A stretch of DNA of 64,000 bases, taken from NCBI GenBank assembly GCA_947488305.1, contig CANKZM010000004.1, positions 67,501 to 131,500 of the forward strand, read 5' to 3'. The translations under genes and the position numbers were made by a program. The stretch comes from an uncultured Roseobacter sp. (lineage in GTDB: Bacteria > Pseudomonadota > Alphaproteobacteria > Rhodobacterales > Rhodobacteraceae). Under the pieces are notes generated by a model. It did not search any database. It was not told where the DNA came from and saw nothing but the letters and a program-made list of their open reading frames with translations. This document shows positions 56,431 through 64,000 of this stretch, piece by piece (the first letter of the stretch is position 1; every line of letters starts with the position of its first letter).

Positions 56431-57614
56431 AGCAATGTTGGCGTTGGTTTGGGCCCTCAGATACCGTGGCCCTCGATGACCTCAAGCAGGTTGGCGTTCA
56501 AGGTATTGTTACGGCCCTGCATCACATCTCACCCGGTGTCGTTTGGACCGAAAGGGAAATACGTATACGTATGGAGACGCTGTCTGAAGCTGGATACCAA
56601 TGGGATGTGGTTGAAAGCTTGCCGGTCTCAGAGGCCATTAAAACGCAAACTGCGGAGATGAAAGATCATATCGGCGCCTACCAGCAGAGCATGCGAAACC
56701 TGGCTGGGCTTGGCATCAAAACGATCTGCTATAATTTTATGCCAATCCTTGATTGGACCCGCACCAAACTCCGGGCTCGCCAACCACATGGCGGCACCGC
56801 GATGTTGTTTGATCTGATTGACTTCGCCATTTTCGATATCCATTTGTTACGGCGCAAATCAGCATTGGACGACTACTCTGCAGATCAAAAGGACATCGCG
56901 AAGGCTCGTTTTCAACAAATGTCTGACGCCGAGAAAACGACGCTGACAAACAATATTGTCGCGGGACTGCCGGGTGCAAATGACAATTGGAACCTCGAAG
57001 ATGTGCGCGCGCAGTTAGAAAGTTATAGCGAGATCGACGCCGACAGGTTGCGGCAAAACCTGATAGATTTCTTAGCCGAGATATGCCCTCTGGCAGAGCA
57101 ACTTGGTGTGCGCTTATGCTGCCATCCCGACGATCCTCCATTTTCATTGCTTGGGTTGCCCCGAGTGATGTCCTCTACAGGGGATTACGCGCGGGTGCTG
57201 CAATCAGTCGATACGCCAGCGAATGGAGCAACTCTTTGCACGGGGTCTCTTGGCGTATGCCCATCTTTTGATCCGGTGGACTTTATCGAACGTCTAGGCC
57301 CGCGGATCCATTTTGCACACCTCAGAAACACCCAGCGCCTCCCGAGCGACGATAAAAAACGGCCGGATTTCTTTGAAGCGGCACATCTTGAAGGCGACAC
57401 GGACATGGTTGCGACCATCAACGCTCTCGTCGCGGAAGAACGGCGGCGGCGTGAAGAGGGGCGGTCAGATTGGCAGATTCCGATGCGACCTGATCACGGG
57501 CAGGAATTGCTTTCCGATCTTTCGGCGCAGAGCATGCCGGGTTATCCGCTGATTGGGCGTCTGAGAGGCCTCGCGGAGTTGCGAGGCATAATGGCCGCGG
57601 CTGAAGCCCGCTAA
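56427..57614 (+). CDS. uxuA: Mannonate dehydratase
   Basis: 395 residues, TIM-barrel metalloenzyme that converts D-mannonate to 2-keto-3-deoxygluconate, the substrate of the KDG kinase four genes upstream. Typical segments are MKQCWRWFGPSDTVAL at the start, ICYNFMPILDWTRT, LCCHPDDPPFSLLGLPRVMS, LCTGSLG and IHFAHLRN, which carry the metal-binding Cys and His residues; MRPDHGQ lies near the end. Last gene of the island. Its TAA overlaps the antiparallel rmuC TAG by three bases. Confidence 0.93.
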   Translation: MKQCWRWFGPSDTVALDDLKQVGVQGIVTALHHISPGVVWTEREIRIRMETLSEAGYQWDVVESLPVSEAIKTQTAEMKDHIGAYQQSMRNLAGLGIKTICYNFMPILDWTRTKLRARQPHGGTAMLFDLIDFAIFDIHLLRRKSALDDYSADQKDIAKARFQQMSDAEKTTLTNNIVAGLPGANDNWNLEDVRAQLESYSEIDADRLRQNLIDFLAEICPLAEQLGVRLCCHPDDPPFSLLGLPRVMSSTGDYARVLQSVDTPANGATLCTGSLGVCPSFDPVDFIERLGPRIHFAHLRNTQRLPSDDKKRPDFFEAAHLEGDTDMVATINALVAEERRRREEGRSDWQIPMRPDHGQELLSDLSAQSMPGYPLIGRLRGLAELRGIMAAAEAR

Positions 57615-58852
57615 CCAGAGCCTTCCGTTCGGGTCAGCGGCAGCACTTTTACGTCGGGTGTGTCCAGCTCTTCAAAATCAAAGTTATCCAGACGCGTTGC
57701 CCGTTTTCCGGCCCGCTCCGCCGCGGTGCTGATTTCATGCACATCTTTCTGAGCCTGCCGGAAATGCGTATCCAGTTTCCCGACACGTTCCACGACCAGT
57801 TCCACGTCACGGTGAAGTTGTTTGAGCGTTTTGCGGATGGCGCCGGCTTGCTCCCGCATACGCGCGTCTTTCAAAATAGCCCGCATCGTATTGAGCGTTG
57901 CCATGCAGGTAGTAGGCGAGACGATCCAGACGCGGGCATCAAAACCCTTGCGGACGATGTCGGGAAAATTAGCATGCAACTCGGCATAGACAGCCTCTGA
58001 CGGCAGGAACATCAAAGCGCCATCGGCAGTTTCACCTTCGATAATATATTTCTCTGAAATATCAGCGATATGTTTGGTTACCGCCGTTTTCATTTTGGCA
58101 ACCGCATCCTTCAATTCCCAATCCGTTTCTGCTGCGCGCAACGCTTCGTAGGCTTCAAGCGGGAACTTACTGTCAATGACAATTGGTCCGGGCGGATTTG
58201 GTAGATGGATCAGGCAATCTGCACGCTTGCCATTGCTGAGCGTGTGTTGCCAGGCATAACTGTCCGATGGTAGCGCCTTTGAGACAATATCACGTAGCTG
58301 TATCTCGCCAAATGCCCCTCTGGTTTGCTTGTTACTGAGAATGTCCTGCAAAGAAAGCACATCACCCGAGAGCTTGGTGATGTTGTCTTGCGCCTTGTCG
58401 ATTGCGGCTAGCCTTTCCTGCAATTGCGTCAGCGAGGTCGTTGTTTGCTTGCTCGAGCCGTGCAGCGACTCTTTCATGCGTTCTTGCATATCCGTCAGCG
58501 CACGCTGAGACCGCATTGCATTGTCCGCAAGCCGATCCTGCATGTTTTGTTGCACATCCGCCAAACGCGCTTCGACCGTTTGAATGACCTGAGTCTGCGC
58601 GTTGGCTTGCGTGTCGGACACGGTCTGCAACCCGCCACGTAGTTGTTCTTGCCCTGCGCTCAGGTGTTGCACGTGTTGGCCAAGCGCACCGATTTGATGT
58701 GCAAGCGGTTCCGTCATCCGCGCACTGCGCCCTGCGGCGCGTACTGCCATGATCAGAAGGATCAGGATCAACACCAAAACACCAACACCGCCAGCAATGG
58801 CCTGCGTAACAGGATCGCTCAGGTCGATCTGGTATCCGGCAACGCTAATCAT
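57611..58852 (-). CDS. rmuC: DNA recombination protein RmuC
   Basis: 413 residues. An N-terminal membrane helix (IAGGVGVLVLILILLIMAV), a long coiled coil (about residues 40-170, with Ala/Gln/Glu heptads), then the RmuC nuclease-like domain with KTRGAFGEIQLRDIV, IVIDSKFPLEAYEAL and LMFLPSEAVYAELHANFPDI. It limits inversions at short inverted repeats. Its ATG overlaps the mutL stop by four bases, a pairing with mismatch repair that makes functional sense. Confidence 0.95.
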   Translation of the reverse strand: MISVAGYQIDLSDPVTQAIAGGVGVLVLILILLIMAVRAAGRSARMTEPLAHQIGALGQHVQHLSAGQEQLRGGLQTVSDTQANAQTQVIQTVEARLADVQQNMQDRLADNAMRSQRALTDMQERMKESLHGSSKQTTTSLTQLQERLAAIDKAQDNITKLSGDVLSLQDILSNKQTRGAFGEIQLRDIVSKALPSDSYAWQHTLSNGKRADCLIHLPNPPGPIVIDSKFPLEAYEALRAAETDWELKDAVAKMKTAVTKHIADISEKYIIEGETADGALMFLPSEAVYAELHANFPDIVRKGFDARVWIVSPTTCMATLNTMRAILKDARMREQAGAIRKTLKQLHRDVELVVERVGKLDTHFRQAQKDVHEISTAAERAGKRATRLDNFDFEELDTPDVKVLPLTRTEGSG

Positions 58853-60684
58853 GTGCGCCCAAACAACCGTTCGATATCTGCCAGTTTGAGCTCAACATAG
58901 GTGGGCCGCCCATGGTTGCACTGTCCCGAATGTGGCGTGTTTTCCATCTCGCGCAGCAAGGCATTCATCTCTTCCGCGCGCATCCACCGACCCGAGCGGA
59001 TCGACCCATGGCAAGCCATACGGCTTAGTATGGCCTCAACACGCGCCTGAACGATATTCGAGCTGCCCGCGTCCGCCAGTTCATCCAGAATATCAAGCAC
59101 CATCGCGCGCGCGTCCACAGTACCCAGAACTGCGGGCGTTTCACGCACGGCGATTGCAGTGCCTCCAAAGGGTTCAATAACCAGCCCGAAAGACGCCAGA
59201 TCAGACGACACGTCCAACAAACGGGCGCAATCATCTGACGAAAGCTCCACGATCTCGGGGATCAGAAGCGCCTGAGCAGAAACTCCTTTTTCGGCCATCT
59301 GGTTTTTCAACTTCTCGTAAACCAGTCTTTCGTGCGCCGCATGTTGGTCAACAATCACCATGCCGGTTGCTGTCTGCGCGATGATGTAGTTCTCGTGCAC
59401 CTGTCCGCGGGCCGTTCCCAACGGATAGTCTGCTGTTTCCTCATGCTGCGACTGCTGAGGGGGCGTTTCATCTGCGACACGTCCCCAGGGTGCGGAGGCC
59501 TCTGCGAATGCAGGTGTTTGTTGGATCGACGACAAAGAAGGCGTTCTGGGCCGGTCCATCTGGTAAACCCGTGCACCCTGCGGTTCCGGCGTCATCGCGC
59601 CAAGCGTCGCAGTCGAAACTGTTGTCGACGCACGATGCCCGGCCTCCGCCAAGGCGTGCCGCAATGCCGAGACAATGAGGCCTCGAGCCACTCCCGGGTC
59701 GCGGAACCGTACTTCGGATTTTGCCGGATGTACGTTCACATCCACAAGGTTGGGATCACACTCAAGAAACAAGGCCGCAGCCGGATGCCGGTCGCGGCTC
59801 AGAAAGTCGAAATAGGCGGCCCGCAGGGCACCAACCAATAGCTTATCCCTGACCGGACGCCCGTTGACGAACAGGTATTGCGCAACAGCGGATCCACGGG
59901 AATAGGTCGGAAGGGCGGCAAAGCCTGTCAAATGCAACCCGTCGCGGGTCGCATCAATCGGAATGGCATTGTCAATAAACTCAGCCCCAAGTACGCGCGC
60001 CAGTCGCCCGCGTAATGCGCCAAATAGATCTCCCTGTTCGGCATCCGCCCGAAAAACGTCTCGCCCCTTACCTTCGCCTGATACATCTCTCAACAGAAGG
60101 GTCACAAACGGCTCAGCCATGGCCAACCGTTTCACGACATCTGCTATCGCCTGAGCTTCCGCCCGGTCGGTTCGGAGAAATTTCAATCGTGCGGGTGTGG
60201 CATAGAACAGATCGCGTAGTGTGACTGTGGTGCCAACGTTGCAAGCTGTCGGTTTCGGCTCTGACAGGCGGCCGCCAGAAACAGAGATTTCTACTCCTGC
60301 CGCGCCCAAAACGCGCGATACGATCGACAGCCGGCCAACGGCCCCCAATGAGGGCAAGGCCTCGCCTCTGAACCCGAATGTGTTGATGTTCAGCAGATCT
60401 GATCCGTCGATCTTGGAGGTCGCGTGTCGCGTTAGCGCCAGAGGTAAATCGGCTGATGTCATTCCACAGCCATCGTCCTGAACCCGGATCAAGGTCTTGC
60501 CGCCGTCGGCGTATTCTATCGTGATACGACGCGCGCCTGCATCTACCGCGTTCTCGACAAGTTCTTTCACGGCGGAGGCCGGTCGTTCGACAACTTCCCC
60601 TGCCGCAATGCGGTTGATCGCAGCTTCGTCAAGTTGCCGAATTACAGGGCGATTTTCGCCTATGTTGGGGTTAGCGTTTGCCAT
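58849..60684 (-). CDS. mutL: DNA mismatch repair protein MutL
   Basis: 611 residues. N-terminal GHKL ATPase motifs: ELVENAVDAGA, VQDDGCGM, TFGFRGEALPSLGAVG. After a proline/glutamine-rich linker, the C-terminal domain has IVDQHAAHERLVYEKL, the DQHA-x2-E-x4-E endonuclease motif, so this MutL should nick DNA as in organisms lacking MutH. The frame is open far upstream; MANANPNIGENRPVIRQLDE at 60684 fits the family start. It lies 95 bases after the metal-transporter operon on the same strand. Confidence 0.95.
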   Translation of the reverse strand: MANANPNIGENRPVIRQLDEAAINRIAAGEVVERPASAVKELVENAVDAGARRITIEYADGGKTLIRVQDDGCGMTSADLPLALTRHATSKIDGSDLLNINTFGFRGEALPSLGAVGRLSIVSRVLGAAGVEISVSGGRLSEPKPTACNVGTTVTLRDLFYATPARLKFLRTDRAEAQAIADVVKRLAMAEPFVTLLLRDVSGEGKGRDVFRADAEQGDLFGALRGRLARVLGAEFIDNAIPIDATRDGLHLTGFAALPTYSRGSAVAQYLFVNGRPVRDKLLVGALRAAYFDFLSRDRHPAAALFLECDPNLVDVNVHPAKSEVRFRDPGVARGLIVSALRHALAEAGHRASTTVSTATLGAMTPEPQGARVYQMDRPRTPSLSSIQQTPAFAEASAPWGRVADETPPQQSQHEETADYPLGTARGQVHENYIIAQTATGMVIVDQHAAHERLVYEKLKNQMAEKGVSAQALLIPEIVELSSDDCARLLDVSSDLASFGLVIEPFGGTAIAVRETPAVLGTVDARAMVLDILDELADAGSSNIVQARVEAILSRMACHGSIRSGRWMRAEEMNALLREMENTPHSGQCNHGRPTYVELKLADIERLFGRT

Positions 60685-60779
60685 GCAACAAAACCTAGCA
60701 TGACTAGAGGCGATTCTGAAACCGAATTTCCGGGAAGTTTTGTCAAAGGCCGTTATCCCAACAGCACCTTGGAAAACGC

Positions 60780-61712
60780 TCAGATCTGAGCTTCCGCAGT
60801 ACCCCCGCGCGTACGGTGTGGGCCAAAAAAGGCCGTGAGCGCCAAGAGCACGCCAGAAGTCGTCGCGATCATGCCTGCAGCTGATACAGAGGAGGCGAAC
60901 CCGAACCAAAGCGGCCCGTATCCTGCCAGCACGTAGCCAAGAACGGCGGATAAGGTTGCGAACACCACGGACCACGCCACTTGTCGCTCTAACTGGTTTG
61001 TCATCAGTCGCGCCGCCGCTGGTGGGCATATGAACATTGCAATGACGATGATGCTGCCCACAGCGTCAAAGGCCGCGACGGCTGCAACAGCGGACAAGAT
61101 GACAAGTGCTAACCCCAAAGGTCGAGTGCGCATCCCGATGGTCTGGGCGAATCCCTCGTCAAAGGTTGCTATTTTCAGGGGCCGCCAAAAGACCACGACG
61201 AATGCGACGATCGCCACGAGAGTAATAGCCATCCGCGGCAGCTCCACTGGCAAGCCGGCCAAGGCAACGGGATCGACCAGAGACGACCAGCCGGACGCAT
61301 CAAGCCAGATCAGGCTTTCGAGGTTTCCAAACAATGCATGTTCCACATCCAGGTGAACCGACGACGTGTCGGATTGCTCCAGCAGTAGGACGCCGCCCGC
61401 AAACATGGCGGTAAACACAACACCCATGGCTGCACCCGGTTCGATCCGGCCCAGACGACGCACAAGTTCGATGGCGGCAACCGCAATAATTGCAGCCCCA
61501 GCAGCCCCCAATAGCATCGGCCAGGTTGTGATTGCGCCCGTCACCAAGAACGCGACGACGATCCCCGGCAGGACAACATGGCTGATCGCATCACCGATGA
61601 GTGCTTGTTTGCGCAACAGCAAAAAATTGCCCGGCAGCGCGCAGGCAACAGCGACCAGAATGCCGATCAGCATTGGTGTCAGTGATAGAGGAACAAATTC
61701 GGCACCGCTCAC
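60780..61712 (-). CDS. Metal ABC transporter permease (SitD/MntB type)
   Basis: 310 residues, inner membrane, eight to nine helices. ABC-3 family features are FLLLRKQALIGDAISHVVLP, the ATPase-docking loop, and AIELVRRLGRIEPGAAMGVV. A glycine- and proline-containing pore segment lies at IVIAMFICPPAAARLM. It begins inside the end of the other permease gene (4-base overlap). It forms a heterodimeric channel for Mn2+, Fe2+ or Zn2+. Confidence 0.9.
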   Translation of the reverse strand: MSGAEFVPLSLTPMLIGILVAVACALPGNFLLLRKQALIGDAISHVVLPGIVVAFLVTGAITTWPMLLGAAGAAIIAVAAIELVRRLGRIEPGAAMGVVFTAMFAGGVLLLEQSDTSSVHLDVEHALFGNLESLIWLDASGWSSLVDPVALAGLPVELPRMAITLVAIVAFVVVFWRPLKIATFDEGFAQTIGMRTRPLGLALVILSAVAAVAAFDAVGSIIVIAMFICPPAAARLMTNQLERQVAWSVVFATLSAVLGYVLAGYGPLWFGFASSVSAAGMIATTSGVLLALTAFFGPHRTRGGTAEAQI

Positions 61713-62914
61713 GGGGCCACCCCTTGCGGTGCAGGAATGCGACTGTCGATCTCGGCAATCTGATCCTGTGTAAGAACCCGCTCAATTGGCGTCAGACCGT
61801 CATAGTGGGCAGCCGCCGCCTCAAAGGAGGGGTCACGACGGATCAATTGCCAGCGGGTTTCGTCCAGCAAAGCGCGGCTGGCGCGACCACGTCCGGCCTG
61901 TGTCGGCACGCCGTCTCGACGTGTCCAGCCTGCTCGGCGCAATAGTCGCAAAGTCAGCTTTTCATAGATCGGCTGGCCTTGTGCCAGTGCGAGTAGCCCT
62001 TGCCGCATGTGTACGCGCCGCTGGAACCGACGATGGCCAAGGTAAGCCGCCAGCACGCCACGTCCTGGCGCCAGCAGCAGCGACACCAAAAAAAGCGTAA
62101 ATCCGACAAGAACGATGATCGGTCCGGTCGGCATATCCGGCACGACCGCTGAGAGACAAGCGCCGACATAGGCCGCGACGCCGCCAACCAAACCAGAGAT
62201 GATCACAACGTGATCCGTTCGTTCCGTCCAAAAACGCGCGGTCACTGGCGGAATGATAAGCAATGCAACAATCAGGATAAGCCCGACGATTTTCATGCCC
62301 ACGACTGTCACGGCAAGCACCAGACCCATCATGGCGAGATCGGTTCTGGGCACGTTTTGGCCGGTCGCTGCCGCGAACTCCGGATCGAAGGACGCCAGAG
62401 TCAACGGACGTCGTAACAGCAGCACCAGCGCCAGCGTCAACGCCGCGGAAAGCGCGATAGTGACAGCGTCAGCGCGCAACATCCCCGCGGTCGATCCCAA
62501 CAGGAACCCTTCAAGCCCCGCCTGCCGACCTGCGGTCATGGATTGCACCACGGTCAAAAGCACGATCCCAAACCCAAAGAACACCGACAGAACCGCACCA
62601 ATCGCTGCATCTTCTGCCAGACGTGTTCGGGTACTGAGCCAATGCACCACCAGCAGGCCCAGCCCTGCGGAAAGTGCTGCACCCAGTAACAGCCCGATCA
62701 GGTTACGCCCATCCCCGCCGAAAGCCACCATCACCATGAATGCAATACCAACACCGGGTAGGGTTGCATGCGAGATCGCATCGCTGACCAAGGCCCGCTT
62801 GCGCAGAAACAAAAAGGTGCCGCCGACCCCCGCTGCCATTCCAAGTAGCGTGGCACCAACCGTCACAAGGGTTGCGTTGTACCCAAGCTGCAATGACAGA
62901 GCCTCGAGAAACAT
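61709..62914 (-). CDS. Metal ABC transporter permease (SitC/TroC type) with C-terminal winged-helix-like tail
   Basis: 401 residues, against about 285 for most relatives. The first 290 are an ABC-3 permease (TFLFLRKRALVSDAISHATL; SMTAGRQAGLEGFLLGSTAG). The last 100 residues are soluble, arginine-rich and resemble the DtxR-like helical tail fused to some TroC/MntB permeases: LRLLRRAGWTRRDGVPTQAG, then ALLDETRWQLIRR, ending with VLTQDQIAEIDSRIPAP. The tail may sense metal or regulate transport; this is inference from similarity by eye. Confidence 0.87.
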   Translation of the reverse strand: MFLEALSLQLGYNATLVTVGATLLGMAAGVGGTFLFLRKRALVSDAISHATLPGVGIAFMVMVAFGGDGRNLIGLLLGAALSAGLGLLVVHWLSTRTRLAEDAAIGAVLSVFFGFGIVLLTVVQSMTAGRQAGLEGFLLGSTAGMLRADAVTIALSAALTLALVLLLRRPLTLASFDPEFAAATGQNVPRTDLAMMGLVLAVTVVGMKIVGLILIVALLIIPPVTARFWTERTDHVVIISGLVGGVAAYVGACLSAVVPDMPTGPIIVLVGFTLFLVSLLLAPGRGVLAAYLGHRRFQRRVHMRQGLLALAQGQPIYEKLTLRLLRRAGWTRRDGVPTQAGRGRASRALLDETRWQLIRRDPSFEAAAAHYDGLTPIERVLTQDQIAEIDSRIPAPQGVAP

Positions 62915-62916
62915 TG

Positions 62917-63723
62917 TTATCCCAGCGTGGCGTGTAGCTGGTCTGTCTGTGCCGTTGCGAGGCGACCGCCATAAGCGGCTTGCAGGTTGTCCGTTGTGAA
63001 GACGTCCCGAACCGGACCTTCCGCAACCTTGCGCGTGTTTATCAGGAAGACGTGGTCGAAATATTCGGTCACCGTCGTCAGGTCATGATGGACAGCCACA
63101 ACGGTCTTACCTTCATCCCGCAATTCTTTCAGGACCGAAATGATTGCTTTTTCCGTAGCGGCGTCAACACCTGCAAAAGGTTCGTCCAGCAGGTAAAGAT
63201 CTGCGTCTTGCGCAAGCGCGCGCGCCAGAAATACACGTTGTTGCTGGCCGCCGGAAAGCTGGCCGATCTGGCGCGCTTCAAAATCCTCCATGCCGACACG
63301 ACGGAGACAATCGGCGGCCCTGTCCCGATGGCACTGGCGCACACGCCCCAGCAGGCCAAGTTGCGGGTACATGCCCATCAGAACAACATCGACCACACGC
63401 GTCGGAAAGTCCCAGTCAACACTCGCGCGCTGCGGGACATAAGCGATCCGGTCACGCATTCTGGAAATAGGTTTACCGAAGACCTCAGTCGTCCCGGCTA
63501 GTGGTTTCAGAATGCCCAGGGCCGCCTTGAGTAGTGTCGATTTTCCAGCGCCATTCGGTCCAATAATGGCCGTCATGGAGCCGGCAGCTACGCACATGTC
63601 GACGGAGAAAACAGCGGGTTTCTGCCCATAAGACACGGTCATGCCCCGCACTTGCAAAGGTGACTGTGCAGCCGAGCTGCGGTCTTCGGAGGCGCCATCC
63701 TTTGCGGCCAGAACCAGTGTCAT
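62917..63723 (-). CDS. Metal ABC transporter ATPase (SitB/MntA type)
   Basis: 268 residues. Walker A GPNGAGKST, Q-loop YVPQRASVDWDFPTRVVDVV (the WDFP segment is typical of the Mn/Zn/Fe chelate group), signature LSGGQQQR, Walker B LYLLDEP and switch His VAVHHD. The C-terminus carries a short tail specific to this group. Five bases after the binding-protein stop; two bases before the permease start. Confidence 0.93.
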   Translation of the reverse strand: MTLVLAAKDGASEDRSSAAQSPLQVRGMTVSYGQKPAVFSVDMCVAAGSMTAIIGPNGAGKSTLLKAALGILKPLAGTTEVFGKPISRMRDRIAYVPQRASVDWDFPTRVVDVVLMGMYPQLGLLGRVRQCHRDRAADCLRRVGMEDFEARQIGQLSGGQQQRVFLARALAQDADLYLLDEPFAGVDAATEKAIISVLKELRDEGKTVVAVHHDLTTVTEYFDHVFLINTRKVAEGPVRDVFTTDNLQAAYGGRLATAQTDQLHATLG

Positions 63724-63728
63724 AAGCG

Positions 63729-64000
63729 TCAGGCACCCATTCCAAGTTTTCCAAGACGACCGCCGGCAGGCAATTCCGCCCCCAATGCCCGAGCAATGGT
63801 CGTGACGTTGTGATCGATCATTCCCAGATAAGTACCTTCGTAGGTTCCTTCAGGCCCCATGGCGTCACTGAAAAGCGCCCCACCGATCATCACATCATGG
63901 CCTTTTGAAGCTGCTCCTTCGATCAAGGCGCGCATATTGCGATCAGAGACAGAAGTCTCAACAAAGACGGCGCGAATGTCACGCGCGACAAGCATTTCCA
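63729..64000 (-). CDS. Metal ABC transporter substrate-binding protein, C-terminal fragment (SitA/PsaA type)
   Basis: Partial gene; only the last 89-90 codons are present and the rest lies beyond the right edge. The segment VFVETSVSDRNMRALIEGAA, then GGALFSDAMGPEGTYEGTYL and MIDHNVTTIARALG is typical of cluster A-I metal receptors. The conserved Asp in LFSDAMG is a metal ligand in PsaA-like proteins. The close match to the Mn/Fe branch, not ZnuA with its His-rich loop, favours manganese or iron as cargo. First gene of the transporter operon. Confidence 0.9.
   Translation of the reverse strand, partial: EMLVARDIRAVFVETSVSDRNMRALIEGAASKGHDVMIGGALFSDAMGPEGTYEGTYLGMIDHNVTTIARALGAELPAGGRLGKLGMGA

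Overview
The window looks like a chromosomal segment of a marine Rhodobacterales (Roseobacter-group) alphaproteobacterium. The evidence is an RpoE-ChrR singlet-oxygen pair with a TGATCC-type promoter, several TRAP and Liv-type uptake systems, a DenD-type sugar-acid dehydrogenase, a zinc-ribbon DinB and a TAT-exported MsrP. It is densely coded, with many ATGA/TGATG stop-start overlaps. I see no rRNA, CRISPR array, transposase, integrase or phage gene.

Layout. 1-11 kb: mostly housekeeping genes (msrP start, HAD phosphatase, fasciclin-like secreted protein, clpB, pyrF, dinB, N-formylglutamate amidohydrolase, tRNA-Val(GAC), rpmJ, a voltage-gated-type channel, yghU). Two intergenic stretches here (4.56-4.76 kb and 5.66-5.79 kb) hold ordered hairpins ending in strong terminators and are candidate non-coding RNAs. 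11-21 kb: a leftward operon for a branched-chain-amino-acid-type ABC transporter (LivG, LivH, LivM, binding protein, LivF) bracketed by two acyl-CoA-ligase-like genes, with three unknown small genes interleaved, one of them on the opposite strand. 21-28 kb: an M20 amidohydrolase, a small protein, a solitary formate dehydrogenase alpha subunit, a histidine phosphatase, a GST and a Lys1-type saccharopine dehydrogenase.

28-34 kb: a five-gene operon (FAD oxidoreductase, DUF1365, MFS, DUF3833, SDR) divergent from rpoE-chrR, which has a recognisable autoregulated promoter. 34-39.5 kb: a leftward five-gene sugar-acid operon (SDR, IlvD/Edd dehydratase, FAH-family hydrolase, 2-hydroxyacid dehydrogenase, enolase-superfamily dehydratase), which reads as a non-phosphorylative deoxysugar-acid route.

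39.7-57.6 kb: a large rightward catabolic island. It holds denD, a convergent GntR regulator, a TakP/DctP-type TRAP transporter, an enolase-superfamily dehydratase, two Fe(II)/2-oxoglutarate (PhyH) dioxygenases, a UxaA-type dehydratase, four Gfo/Idh/MocA oxidoreductases, an atypical 3-hydroxyisobutyrate-dehydrogenase-like enzyme, an EamA exporter, a KDG kinase and mannonate dehydratase UxuA. The enzymes converge on 2-keto-3-deoxygluconate, but the dioxygenases and the dehydrogenases suggest that the imported substrate is a modified (possibly O-methylated) sugar acid. This is the best candidate for an undescribed pathway. 57.6-64 kb: rmuC and mutL, then a Sit/Mnt-type metal ABC transporter cut by the window edge; one permease carries a winged-helix-like C-terminal tail.
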